64,000 nt of DNA from Xanthobacteraceae bacterium (lineage in GTDB: Bacteria; Pseudomonadota; Alphaproteobacteria; Rhizobiales; Xanthobacteraceae): NCBI GenBank assembly GCA_031291445.1, contig JARLJA010000065.1:1-64000 (forward strand), written 5' to 3'. The notes under the pieces are model-generated. The model had not been told where the DNA came from. It did no database searches and was given only the letters and a program-made list of their open reading frames with translations. Made by a program: the position numbers and the translations under genes. Below, piece by piece: positions 1-7,864 of this stretch; the stretch's first letter is position 1; each line of letters starts with the position of its first letter.

Positions 1-243
1 CATCTCAAATCCGAACACCGAATGGGCCGCAATTACCTCTGGCACCGCGCCGGCGACGCGGCAAATGCCGTCCTGGCTGCCGCCGGCTACAACTTCCGCC
101 GCCTCATCAAATGGCTCAGCCTTCTGCTGTTCGAAATCTTCAGCTCAAAAGCACTATTACCAGAGATTGCGGCCCTCATTTTCGCCGCCATCACCCCGCT
201 AACCAGCCCACCTCTGCACACCTTGGCTCTCGCGACGTCCTGA
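1..243 (+). pseudogene. C-terminal fragment of an IS5-like transposase
   Basis: The reading frame is open from the window edge and ends at TGA 241-243. The first 40 or so residues contain HRMGRNYL and, a few residues on, GDAANAVLAAAGYNFRRL, the conserved tail of IS5-group DDE transposases (family knowledge). The catalytic DDE residues would lie off the left edge, so whether the full gene exists cannot be judged here. The last 25-30 residues no longer resemble a transposase tail and probably read through the insertion-sequence end. It lies just upstream of a conjugation gene, as expected in mobile-element debris. Confidence 0.6.
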
Positions 244-374
244 CCGTCACCCGCAAGCTGGGGCCTGGTGACTTGCCTCGCCACGTCCGGCCTTCAATCG
301 CGGTGTCTAAAAGACATTGCCAGACATTCCCGCAGACGATGCGCGACGACGACGTTATTGAGGGCCATTCAACA

Positions 375-1937
375 ATGGAGGCCCCGATGATGGGCTGGTT
401 TAGAAGCGAACGACAGAAATGGAAAACACCGATTGATCGCGCGCAGTTGCGCAGCACGCCCAACCTCCCGGGCTTCGATGCGCGCAGCCGCGAGCTTTAC
501 GGCACGGCCTTGCCGCGCGGCGTGCTGCTGCCGCGTCTGGAACCCGACCGCGAGCGCGTCAATTACTGGATGTCGCCGGCGGAGCTGATGAAGCACCGCT
601 TCGAGATTGGGCAGATCATCATCGGCAAGCTGGCCGGTACCTATCTCGGCCATCTCGACGACCGGCCGATGGTGACCATCGCCGGCGCCCGCGCCGGCAA
701 AACCTCGACGGTGCTCGAGCCGAACCTCTATCTCTATCCCGGCTCGATGCTGGTGTTGGATCCCAAGGGCGAACTCGCCCGCGCGGCGCGTTTCCGGCGC
801 GCGATGGGCCACAATGTCCATGTGCTTGATCCCTTCGGCCAGTCGGGGGAGCCCTGCGCCTGCTACAATCCCCTCGCCGAGCTCGATCCGGACAGTCCAA
901 GCCTGGTCGACGATGTCACGTCCATTACCAACGCGCTGGTGCCGGACGATGGTGATGCGAGATCAAAACACTGGAACGACAGCGCCCGCATGCTGCTGGT
1001 CGGTCTGATCCTTCTGACCCTATCGCTCCCGGAGAGCGAGCGGCACCTAGTGGCGGTGCGCGAGCTGCTATGCCTCACCTACAAGCCGCTGACGCTAGCC
1101 GCGAAAGCGGCGGCCGCGCGCGCTCTGTCCGAGGCGTCGCCGGAGGAGAAACAGCAGTATTTTGACGCCAATGCGTATGCCGTCAGGACGCTGCTGAACC
1201 GCATGGCGGCGATGGGTGACCGGTTCGGCGGCATTCCGGCCGCGATCGGCGCGCGTTTCAGCCAGACGCCGCTGACCGAGCGGGGCAGCATCTTCTCGAC
1301 CGCCGCGGCGCAGACCGACTTCCTCGACAGCTTCCCGCTGCGCCAGACCCTAAAGCGTTCGGATTTCAGCCTGACGACGCTGCGCAGCGACCGACCAGCT
1401 ACCATCTTTCTGTGCCTGCCGGTCGGGCGCATGGAGCGACATTCGCGGTGGCTCCGCCTGATCGTGCAGCTGACCTGCACGGTGCTGGAAGGATTGGGGC
1501 CCTATCCGCGGACCAGGCCGCCGATCCTCTTCATGATGGAAGAGTTCGCAACGCTCGGCCACATGGAGATCATGGAGCGCGCGGCGGCTTATTTCCCGGG
1601 GTTCGGCGTCAAGCTCTGGGTGATCCTGCAGGACATCACGCAATTACAGAGGTATTATAAGACCGGCTGGGAGACGTTCCTCGGCAATGCCGGGCTGCTG
1701 CAATTCTTTGCCAATGGCGACGAAGAGACGTTGCGCTACGCCGCCGGTCGCATGGAGAAGTTGATCGCGCCGTTCGAGCTGCGCACCGCGTTCTCGCGGC
1801 AGCGTTTCAGCCAGCTGCTGATGATGGAGGGCCTGCCGCCGGCGGCGGCGCTGCGGCTTGAACATGACGATGTCGCGATGATCCGAACTCGTGCGCAGGC
1901 AGTCTCGCGGGCGTCGACCTTCCTCGGGCCGCACTAG
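375..1937 (+). CDS. VirD4/TraG-type conjugative coupling protein (type IV coupling ATPase)
   Basis: About 520 residues from ATG 375; ATGs at 387 and 390 are alternatives and no start has a strong ribosome site. Type IV coupling proteins are hexameric inner-membrane ATPases that bring relaxosome DNA to a type IV secretion channel. Seen: a Walker A-like loop (AGARAGKTST) near residue 100, the LVLDPKGELA strand typical of TraG/VirD4, and a Walker B-like LFMMEEFATLGHMEIM in the C-terminal third followed by LWVILQDITQLQ. No N-terminal membrane helices are visible, unlike VirD4 itself. It has no relaxase or mating-pair genes beside it in this window, so it may be an orphan remnant or the edge of a larger element lying to the left. 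Confidence 0.85.
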   Translation: MEAPMMGWFRSERQKWKTPIDRAQLRSTPNLPGFDARSRELYGTALPRGVLLPRLEPDRERVNYWMSPAELMKHRFEIGQIIIGKLAGTYLGHLDDRPMVTIAGARAGKTSTVLEPNLYLYPGSMLVLDPKGELARAARFRRAMGHNVHVLDPFGQSGEPCACYNPLAELDPDSPSLVDDVTSITNALVPDDGDARSKHWNDSARMLLVGLILLTLSLPESERHLVAVRELLCLTYKPLTLAAKAAAARALSEASPEEKQQYFDANAYAVRTLLNRMAAMGDRFGGIPAAIGARFSQTPLTERGSIFSTAAAQTDFLDSFPLRQTLKRSDFSLTTLRSDRPATIFLCLPVGRMERHSRWLRLIVQLTCTVLEGLGPYPRTRPPILFMMEEFATLGHMEIMERAAAYFPGFGVKLWVILQDITQLQRYYKTGWETFLGNAGLLQFFANGDEETLRYAAGRMEKLIAPFELRTAFSRQRFSQLLMMEGLPPAAALRLEHDDVAMIRTRAQAVSRASTFLGPH

Positions 1938-1939
1938 AG

Positions 1940-2590
1940 TCAGAAGGCCGTCGCGAACGTCACTTCGCGTCGGCCCCACAGCTGCTCCATGGCGGCCTTG
2001 AGATCGGCGGCGAGCACCTCGGGCGTGCGGTCGTTCTTGTCGAGGCGGTTTGCGGTCATGTATTCGACGAAGCGCGTGCCGCAGATACCGCAGATCACCA
2101 TCCTTTCGGGATCGTCGTCTTTCACCTGCAACTCAGGCCAGTTGTCGCCGACATCCTCGGCATAGAAGACATCCTCGCCGTCGATGATCATGGCGTCGGG
2201 GCGTATCTCTACGCTGTGCGAGACGGCGATCTTCCGGCTCGCGATGAACCAGTTCATGCCCATAAGCATGACAACGGCCGAAAACGATTGCTGACCGGAA
2301 AGGGAACTCATGGAAAAGATGAACCGGCCACCAATCCAGGTCGCAACGATCCAGCCGAGCACACGCAGAATTGTGAGAAACAGATTGCGAAGCTGGTCCT
2401 TGTACAGAATGAGGATACCGCCTTCTGGTGTCAGGATGCGGTCATACCCCTTGAACACACCGCGCCGGACGACGATCGGATACACCTCACCGACCGCCGT
2501 CGGGGGCGCGACCTCCCGGCGGGCGATTTCATCCATCAGCCGCGGATCGAATTCCACGTTGGGCGGCACAAAGCGCAACTGCTCGTTCAT
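1940..2590 (-). CDS. Hypothetical membrane protein, 216 aa
   Basis: I do not recognise this family. The ATG at 2590 begins MNEQLRFVPPN; longer upstream starts (2635, 2788) add a composition that looks non-coding. Two hydrophobic stretches are visible, roughly residues 75-98 (around LGWIVATWIGGRF) and 110-125 (AVVMLMGMNWFIAS), which would make it a two-helix inner-membrane protein. The C-terminal half is hydrophilic and acidic with a CGICG motif that could be a metal or disulfide site. Its stop lies 2 bp from the stop of the coupling protein, so the two genes converge. Location inside element debris suggests accessory cargo. Confidence 0.5.
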   Translation of the reverse strand: MNEQLRFVPPNVEFDPRLMDEIARREVAPPTAVGEVYPIVVRRGVFKGYDRILTPEGGILILYKDQLRNLFLTILRVLGWIVATWIGGRFIFSMSSLSGQQSFSAVVMLMGMNWFIASRKIAVSHSVEIRPDAMIIDGEDVFYAEDVGDNWPELQVKDDDPERMVICGICGTRFVEYMTANRLDKNDRTPEVLAADLKAAMEQLWGRREVTFATAF

Positions 2591-2836
2591 GCTCGCACTT
2601 ATAGCCGGGCGACCAGGCGAGATGACGGAAAGCATAGCAATTGCTGAACATTCCCATAGAGTCGCACGCGTCTCAGCAAATCGGAACAAAACGCCCGCGG
2701 CTGTCTGTAGTGCCCAGGGGTCGACATCGGCGCGGTCGCGTTTCAGCGGGAACAGGCGATTCCTGACGCCGCGATTCTGCAGGACCACAAAACTTCTAAG
2801 TGCTCAATACACGCGACTACGAGACGACGCCTACCG

Positions 2837-3838
2837 CTAATGTAACTGTGTCAGCTCTATCTTTGCATCATAGTAGGGAATGTCAGCTTTGGAACACGAT
2901 GCAAGCGCTTCATTCAGCTCTTGGATCGCGTTTTGATTGTTTCCCCGAAGCATATGCCATTTGGCCACGTAGAGCAGACGTTCACAGCGGTCGTCGCCAG
3001 CATCAGCCAACACCGCATCAGCAGCACGTCGACCAAGAAATAACTCAACGATCGGATAGAGTGCGTCTGACGGATCTAACACTTTAGCATTGGTTTCTAA
3101 TTCCTTTCCTGCGGAACCGGACGTTGCATGGGATCGCACAATGTACAACCCCAGCACCGCTCTAGTATTTTTAGGATCGCGCTTGATCGCTTCAGCATAA
3201 TCGTTTGTCGCAAGGTCATACGCCTTCAGAGCTTCGTGCGCCTTGCCCCGATCAAAGTAAGCATAGGCAAATCCCGGCTCAGCATCGATTGCCATGGTGT
3301 AGTCCGCCATCGCGCGATCGAATTGTCCTGCAGCATAATAAGTGTCTCCGCGATTGTCGTAGGCTCTCGAGTCACGGGCATTTTTCGCAATTTGCGCTGT
3401 GTAGTCCGATAGAGATTCGCGGAAATCGCCAAGCGCCCGATAGGCTCGTCCACGCGCCCCATACACTCCCGTCGATCCTGGGGAGATCTTTAGCAACTCG
3501 CTGTAGTCATTAATCGCCCGACTATAGTCGTTTCTCATTTCGAAGAGTGTCGCGCGATTGTAATACGCCCTAAGGTTTAGCGGCATTACCGCCGCTTTAA
3601 TCACTTTCCCATAGTCATCAATTGCCCGATCAGGATCTCTATCGTAATGAATATGCCCGAGATTGACATAAGCGATCGCAAGTTGACGGTCAGACGGCCG
3701 AAGATTGACGATGTTCTCGTAATCTTGGACGGCGTGCTCATAGTCACCGCTGTCTTGATAACAATTTCCCCGAGCTAGATATGCTGAGACGTTCGCAGGA
3801 TCGTGTTCGATCGCCTTGCCGTAATCAGCGATTGCCTG
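2837..3838 (-). pseudogene. 5'-truncated tetratricopeptide-repeat protein
   Basis: The minus-strand frame reads as consecutive TPR units (patterns such as AYYNRATLFEMRNDYSRAI, AYDNRGDTYYAAGQFDRAM and AYFDRGKAHEALKAYDLA) from the stop at 2837 back to about 3838, where homology begins in mid-repeat with no initiator. The only start-like codon within the frame is a GTG at 3604, which would drop two repeats. Composition is near 50 percent GC, clearly lower than the core genes further right. I infer that the 5' end was lost by recombination, because the sequence on the other side of about 3835 is a piece of a different gene on the opposite strand. TPR proteins mediate protein-protein contacts; no specific role can be given. 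Confidence 0.6.
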
Positions 3839-4054
3839 GAGACGGCGCGGGCCAAAAACCCGTCCATTGAATTGGTTACGAAGCTGGCCAAATGTTTCAA
3901 CGTCAGCGTCGCCGATCTAATCGGTGAGAACCCTCATGGCGAGGATGAGCAGCCCCAACTGGTCGCAATGTATCGAGAACTAAAGGACCTGTCGGAAGAC
4001 GATAGAAAAGCTATCCAATCGATGATGGACCATTTTAGGAAACGCGAGGGTTAG
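3838..4054 (+). pseudogene. 3' fragment of an XRE-family HTH regulator
   Basis: From about 3838 the plus strand encodes ETARAKNPSIELVTKLAKCF, followed directly by NVSVADLIGENP. This is the second half of a lambda-repressor-like helix-turn-helix (recognition helix end plus the following helix), then an acidic tail with LSEDDRKAIQSMMDHFRK ending at TAG 4052. The first two helices of the HTH are missing; upstream sequence belongs to the truncated TPR gene on the other strand. The piece cannot bind DNA as it stands. Plasmid and integrative-element repressors often have this form. Confidence 0.6.
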
Positions 4055-4994
4055 CATGCCGGTGGCCCGGATTGATCTCGACGGGACAGGCTCCCCGATG
4101 GGACTGGTCGGAAAGATTCTGAAGGCGGAACCTATCAGCCACCACGTACAGGACCATGCGGGCATCTTCATTCAACTCATCCAGGGCGCCTTCGGCGAGG
4201 ATCCGCTTCTGAATGAACTCAGTCTCATAAGGCACCCGCGGTCGCTCAATCTCCCCCTTCAGACGAAGTCCTTTAAAGATATCAGGCAGGTTGAGCCGGC
4301 GCCGTGTACTGATCTCCTTCAGCATGCGGTTCAGCTGTCCGATATCCTTGTTGGCCGTCTTCGGTTCGGCCTCACCGGCGATGACGCGGCCGCGCCACCA
4401 TTCGCAGTAATTGATACCGTCATCGTGTGTGATTTCGTTGACGGGCTTGTCGCCGGCGATATCGACAAAACGCTCGACGGCCCGCGCCCGACCGTTGCGC
4501 CAGATGCGGAGCTGATCGGGCGAAAGGTCCCTCACCTCATCCTTCGTCATGGCCTCGTACTCGACGAATAGGTCCGACAGCATGAATGCCGGCTTCTTTT
4601 CGGTCCCCAGCAGGGCCGCTCGCGCGCCGTTGTCGTTTGCGAGGCCGTTTGCGACCAGCGCTTCCAGACGCTCCAGGCGAGCCTCCGGCGCCTGCCGGAG
4701 CAACTGGTCGTTCTCGACGTAGTCAAACCCCAGAGCACGCGCGCGCCGTCGGGCAGCATCATAGCTGGTGAGCTGCTCCTTCCTGTTCCCGTCGGACAAG
4801 CCCTTCCAGAAGATCTCGAGCTGCTCGTTGAGCTTCTCGGCAACGCGCACCGCGCGGCGGCCCGCGCGATCATCCGCAATCTTGATGCGCGTTGAATGCT
4901 TGATGACGCCGCGACGATCGAGATCGGTGAACTCGATCGGCACGCGACGAACGAAGTGCCAGGTGCCGTTACGTCGGGTGAGAAAGTCGGGCAT
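4035..4994 (-). pseudogene. Tyrosine recombinase (integrase) lacking its catalytic C-terminus
   Basis: Starting at ATG 4994 (MPDFLTRRNGTWHFVRRVP) the frame has an N-terminal DUF6538-like domain, then a core-binding region (LSPDQLRIWRNGRARAVERF, then NKDIGQLNRMLKEI) of a phage-type integrase. Intact relatives are about 500 residues and carry Arg-His-x-x-Arg-Tyr near the C-terminus. Here recognisable sequence stops around ARMVLYVVAD (near 4150) and the remaining 35 residues are unrelated, so the catalytic residues are absent. The gene points away from tRNA-Gly, 120 bp from its 3' end, the usual layout for an element that integrated into that tRNA. An inactive integrase means the element is probably fixed. 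Confidence 0.75.
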
Positions 4995-5113
4995 TCGAGA
5001 ATTGTGTTGGACGAAATGTTGGACGCTTTTCGAGGCCAAGCGTATCAAACGCCGCTCGAAAAGTCCATGTATCTCGGTATGTTACAGAATTTATGGGAAC
5101 AGTTGGAAATGTT

Positions 5114-5131
5114 TGGAGCGGGTGAAGGGAA
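5114..5131. other. Candidate attachment (att) site at the 3' end of tRNA-Gly
   Basis: Tyrosine recombinases commonly recombine at the 3' end of a tRNA gene. The tRNA 3' end here faces the broken integrase at 4994. The second copy of the repeat would mark the far end of the element and should lie left of the window, so only one copy can be seen and the exact crossover segment is unknown. Confidence 0.3.
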
Positions 5132-5187
5132 TCGAACCCTCGTATTCAGCTTGGAAGGCTGCTGCTCTACCATTGAGCTACACCCGC
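5114..5187 (-). tRNA. tRNA-Gly(TCC)
   Basis: Read on the minus strand it starts GCGGGTGTAGCTCAATGG and ends in CACCCGC-T-CCA, a complete 7-bp acceptor stem, a T-arm GGTTCGATTCC and an anticodon loop CTTCCAA, giving anticodon TCC. Total 74 nt with an encoded CCA. It reads GGA codons. It lies downstream of tRNA-Tyr on the same strand (284-bp spacer, in which I see no gene), so the two may be co-transcribed. The broken integrase next to it suggests it served as an integration target. Confidence 0.97.
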
Positions 5188-5471
5188 GTCGCCGGAGATA
5201 TGCAACGGATCTTGGCCCTTGGCAACGGGACCGGGGGCGCCTGTCCCGCCACGCCCACAGCGGGTTTTGGCCCCATGAGATCACCCGCCCATCGGAGAGC
5301 CGGCACCTCACGGTGGGAGGCCAAACCGGGATCGAAAGCCGACGCAACCAGGCCGTGGACCCTCACCGGCGCCGCCGGCCGGCCGCGGAAGGCCGGGGCC
5401 ACACCGGGCCACATCAGGGACGAAAAGATTTTGCGGAACAGGAACTTAGCTGGAAGCCTTCAGCTAAATAA

Positions 5472-5557
5472 TGGTGGGGGAAGAAGGACTCGAACCTTCG
5501 AAGTCATAAGACGGCTGATTTACAGTCAGCTCCCTTTGCCGCTCGGGACACTCCCCC
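5472..5557 (-). tRNA. tRNA-Tyr(GTA)
   Basis: The minus strand reads GGGGGAG at the 5' end, a D-arm with GAGCGGCAAAGGGAGC, anticodon loop CTGTAAA (anticodon GTA), a long class II variable arm, T-arm GGTTCGAGTCC and an encoded CCA; 86 nt in all. The long variable arm is typical of bacterial tRNA-Tyr. It is divergent from rlmB, with about 200 bp between them. Confidence 0.97.
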
Positions 5558-5753
5558 GCCGCGCCGCGTTGTTAAGGCATGCCAGCGGGATAGGCAAGTG
5601 CGGCGTCGGTCGTTCCGCCGGCGATTGCCCCGATTGTCCAAGGCCCTCGCCCCGGGACCGCTTTCGATGGACCGGCTGAAGCCTGATCGTCCCCCCTCCC
5701 ACGGTCGCCGAGCGCCAAATTGCCATTCCGCGGTCGCCGTGAGACAAGCCCGC

Positions 5754-6569
5754 ATGAGCGAACCCGACTCCCGTTTCCGTCCGCGGCAAAAAGGGCGCGG
5801 CGGCGGCCGGCCCGGCGGCAAGCCGGCCTGGCGCGACCGCGAGGACCGGCCCGATGGCCCGGTGATCCTCTATGGCTGGCACACCGTCACCGCGGCGCTG
5901 AACAATCCGCGGCGCAAGATCCACAAGCTGCTGGTCACCGAGAACGCCGCGCGCCGGCTCGCCGAGGAAAACATCGACACCCGCGTCGCGCCCGAGCTGG
6001 TGCGGCCGAACCTGATCGACCAGCGGCTCGGCCCCGACGCCGTGCACCAGGGCCTGCTGGCCGAAGCCGATCCCCTGCCCGCGCCCGAGATCGACGCCCT
6101 GGCGCGCGGCGGCATGGTGCTGGTGCTCGACCAGATCACCGATCCGCACAATGTCGGCGCCATCATGCGCTCGGCGGCGGCGTTCGGCGTCAACGCCATC
6201 GTCACCACCGCGCGCCACAGCCCCGAGGCCACCGGCGTGCTGGCCAAGGCGGCCTCCGGCGCGCTCGAGCTGGTGCCGTTCGTCACCGTCCAGAACCTCG
6301 CCCGCGCGCTCACCGAATTGAACGACGCCGGCTTCATGACGGTGGGGCTCGACAGCGAGGGCGCCGACAATCTCGCGGCGCTGCCGCTGACGGCGCCGCT
6401 GGCGCTGGTGCTCGGCGCCGAGGGCAAGGGCCTGCGGCAGCTGACGCGCCAGACCTGCCGCGTCGTCGCCCGCCTCGACATGCCGGGCGAGATCAAGAGC
6501 CTGAACGTCTCCAACGCCGCGGTGCTGGCACTCTATATCGGCGCCACCAGGCTCGGGCTGATGACCTGA
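5754..6569 (+). CDS. rlmB: 23S rRNA (guanosine-2'-O-)-methyltransferase RlmB, SpoU/TrmH family
   Basis: 271 aa from ATG 5754. SpoU/TrmH enzymes methylate a ribose 2'-OH using S-adenosylmethionine bound in a trefoil knot; RlmB acts on 23S rRNA G2251 (E. coli numbering). Seen: a basic low-complexity N-terminus (about 30 residues rich in Arg and Gly), the substrate-binding domain beginning LYGWHTVTAALNNP, then motif 1 (LDQITDPHNVGAIMRSAAAFG), motif 2 (LVLGAEGKGLRQL) and motif 3 (IPM-like MPGEIKSLNVSNAAVLALY), all with their conserved Asn, Arg, Glu and Ser. In-frame codons upstream to 5598 encode a basic, non-conserved stretch and are rejected as coding. Confidence 0.93.
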   Translation: MSEPDSRFRPRQKGRGGGRPGGKPAWRDREDRPDGPVILYGWHTVTAALNNPRRKIHKLLVTENAARRLAEENIDTRVAPELVRPNLIDQRLGPDAVHQGLLAEADPLPAPEIDALARGGMVLVLDQITDPHNVGAIMRSAAAFGVNAIVTTARHSPEATGVLAKAASGALELVPFVTVQNLARALTELNDAGFMTVGLDSEGADNLAALPLTAPLALVLGAEGKGLRQLTRQTCRVVARLDMPGEIKSLNVSNAAVLALYIGATRLGLMT

Positions 6570-6589
6570 CCGGCGGCCTCGAAAACAGC

Positions 6590-6621
6590 GACGCCCGCCG
6601 GCGCGACCGCGGGCGGGCGTC
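6590..6621. terminator. Strong stem-loop between convergent rlmB and the 6646 gene
   Basis: GACGCCCGCC at 6590-6599 pairs perfectly with GGCGGGCGTC at 6612-6621 around a 12-nt loop. It sits 20 bp after the rlmB stop and 25 bp after the stop of the opposing gene, so it can serve both directions. There is no long T-run. Confidence 0.6.
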
Positions 6622-6645
6622 TCGAAAGGCTGTCGTTGCGCGGGT

Positions 6646-7176
6646 TTAGTCGCGCGCGACGCGGTGCGGCACATGAATGATCTGCGCCCCGCCCGCGGCG
6701 TAGGCGCCGGCGACATGACGAACCGGCGCGGCGGCGCCGTAATGCAGGCGGTGGACGTGGTGGCGATGGCCCCAGCGTCCATAGCGATACACCACCGGCC
6801 CGTCCGCCGGCGGCATGCCGTCATAATCATGCGACGTGGCGTCGCCATAGGGGCCGCCGTTGTAACCGTAATAGTAGCCGTAGTCGTAACCGTGCCAGCC
6901 GGTGACGGCGCGCTCCTGATAGGTCGGCACCGGCGCGTACATGCCGGGACCGGTAAAGGTCGGCCCCTGGTTGACGTAATAGTAGCGCGGCGCGACCGGA
7001 CCGGCGACGTGCGGCTCCGGCAGATGCTCGAAGCTCTCATAGACCTCGTAGTGGGCGCCCGGGGTGTAGAAGCCCGACCCGCACGGGCTGGCATAGGCCT
7101 CGCAGGCCATGGCTGGCGCCGCGCCCGCGGCCATCACCGCCAGGGCGGCGGCGATCGCTGTCGTCGTATTACGCAT
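6646..7176 (-). CDS. Secreted Tyr/Gly/His-rich protein of unknown function
   Basis: 176 aa from ATG 7176, chosen over GTG 7182 because AGGAG lies 7 nt before it. The first 25 residues form a classical signal peptide ending around PAMA-CEA, so the product is exported. The mature part is rich in Tyr, Gly, Pro and His, with GYDYGYYYGYNGGPYGD in the middle and HRHHVHRLHYG near the end, and has only two Cys just after the cleavage site. Such proteins are common in Bradyrhizobium-like genomes but I know no function. The neighbouring gene at 7273-7722 encodes another small secreted Pro-rich protein on the same strand, 97 bp upstream. Confidence 0.7.
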   Translation of the reverse strand: MRNTTTAIAAALAVMAAGAAPAMACEAYASPCGSGFYTPGAHYEVYESFEHLPEPHVAGPVAPRYYYVNQGPTFTGPGMYAPVPTYQERAVTGWHGYDYGYYYGYNGGPYGDATSHDYDGMPPADGPVVYRYGRWGHRHHVHRLHYGAAAPVRHVAGAYAAGGAQIIHVPHRVARD

Positions 7177-7205
7177 ACGCACTCTCCTGTTGTCTCGTTC
7201 TTGGT

Positions 7206-7243
7206 CTGCTTCTTCTTCTGCTTCTTCTTCCGCGTCTTCTTCA
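7206..7243. repeat. CTTCTT-type microsatellite in a gene gap
   Basis: 38 bp of pure pyrimidine triplets (CTTCTT units broken by CTG and CGCG) between the two small secreted-protein genes. On the minus strand it is a purine GAAGAA tract that would lie in the leader of the 6646-7176 gene, about 30 nt before its start. Confidence 0.7.
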
Positions 7244-7272
7244 GGCGCCGGCTTTTGGATCCGGTCGCAAAT

Positions 7273-7722
7273 TCAGCGTCCGCGCGGCGGCGCGCCCGGG
7301 ATCGGGCCGTTGATCTGCGGCGCCAGGATCACCGGCGGCGGATTTTGCGGCGGATCGGGCGGCTGCGGCGCCGACCGCGCCGTCCAGGAATGATAGTAGC
7401 TCTCGCCTTCGCGTGGCAACCCGCCGTGGTCCGGCGGCTCGACCTCGAGCCGGCCGTAGCCGGGAATCTTGCCCGAGTTCGGATAATAGTGGCCCACGTC
7501 CGGCGGCGGCGGATAGGCGCGCCCGCCCATCACCCGGAGCGGATAGTGGTTGCCCTTGGCGAGGCCCCAGTCGCCCTCGATCACCGCCCAGGACGCGTCC
7601 TGGCCGTAGACCGGCACCGGAACGCCGGCGCGGCCGGGGATCACCCGCACGGCGCCGGTGCTCTGGGCCAATGCCGGCAGAGCAGTCGCGATCAGAACGG
7701 CGGCGGCGACCGCGCTCCGCAT
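7273..7722 (-). CDS. Small secreted proline-rich protein, unknown function
   Basis: 149 aa from ATG 7722; GAGGGA sits 8 nt upstream, favouring this over the in-frame TTG at 7728. A signal peptide of about 20 residues ends in ALPALA-QS. The mature protein has a region that may fold (VYGQDASWAVIEGDWGLAK, then NHYPLRVMGGRAYPPPP) and a Pro-rich tail (PQPPDPPQNPPP). I do not recognise the family. The gene ends 97 bp before the next small secreted-protein gene and may share its transcript. Confidence 0.65.
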   Translation of the reverse strand: MRSAVAAAVLIATALPALAQSTGAVRVIPGRAGVPVPVYGQDASWAVIEGDWGLAKGNHYPLRVMGGRAYPPPPDVGHYYPNSGKIPGYGRLEVEPPDHGGLPREGESYYHSWTARSAPQPPDPPQNPPPVILAPQINGPIPGAPPRGR

Positions 7723-7864
7723 GGCCAAGTCCCTCGGTTGCGCCGGCCAGTGTAATTGGCAGCACGCTGCGAAGGGTTAAGAGCCTAGCTTAATCGGTGG
7801 TTAAGGTGAACGCGAGGCGCGTCACGAGGCGGTCCAGGATCAATCGGGCATCGGCGCGCCATCG

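Noticed and set aside
3604-3604. GTG 3604 as a real start of the TPR protein
   Set aside because: Homologous TPR sequence continues in frame upstream for about 78 codons, so this is an internal codon of a truncated gene.
5526-7094. Minus-strand frame of 522 codons over rlmB and tRNA-Tyr
   Set aside because: It crosses a tRNA gene and opposes rlmB; composition is that of a GC shadow.
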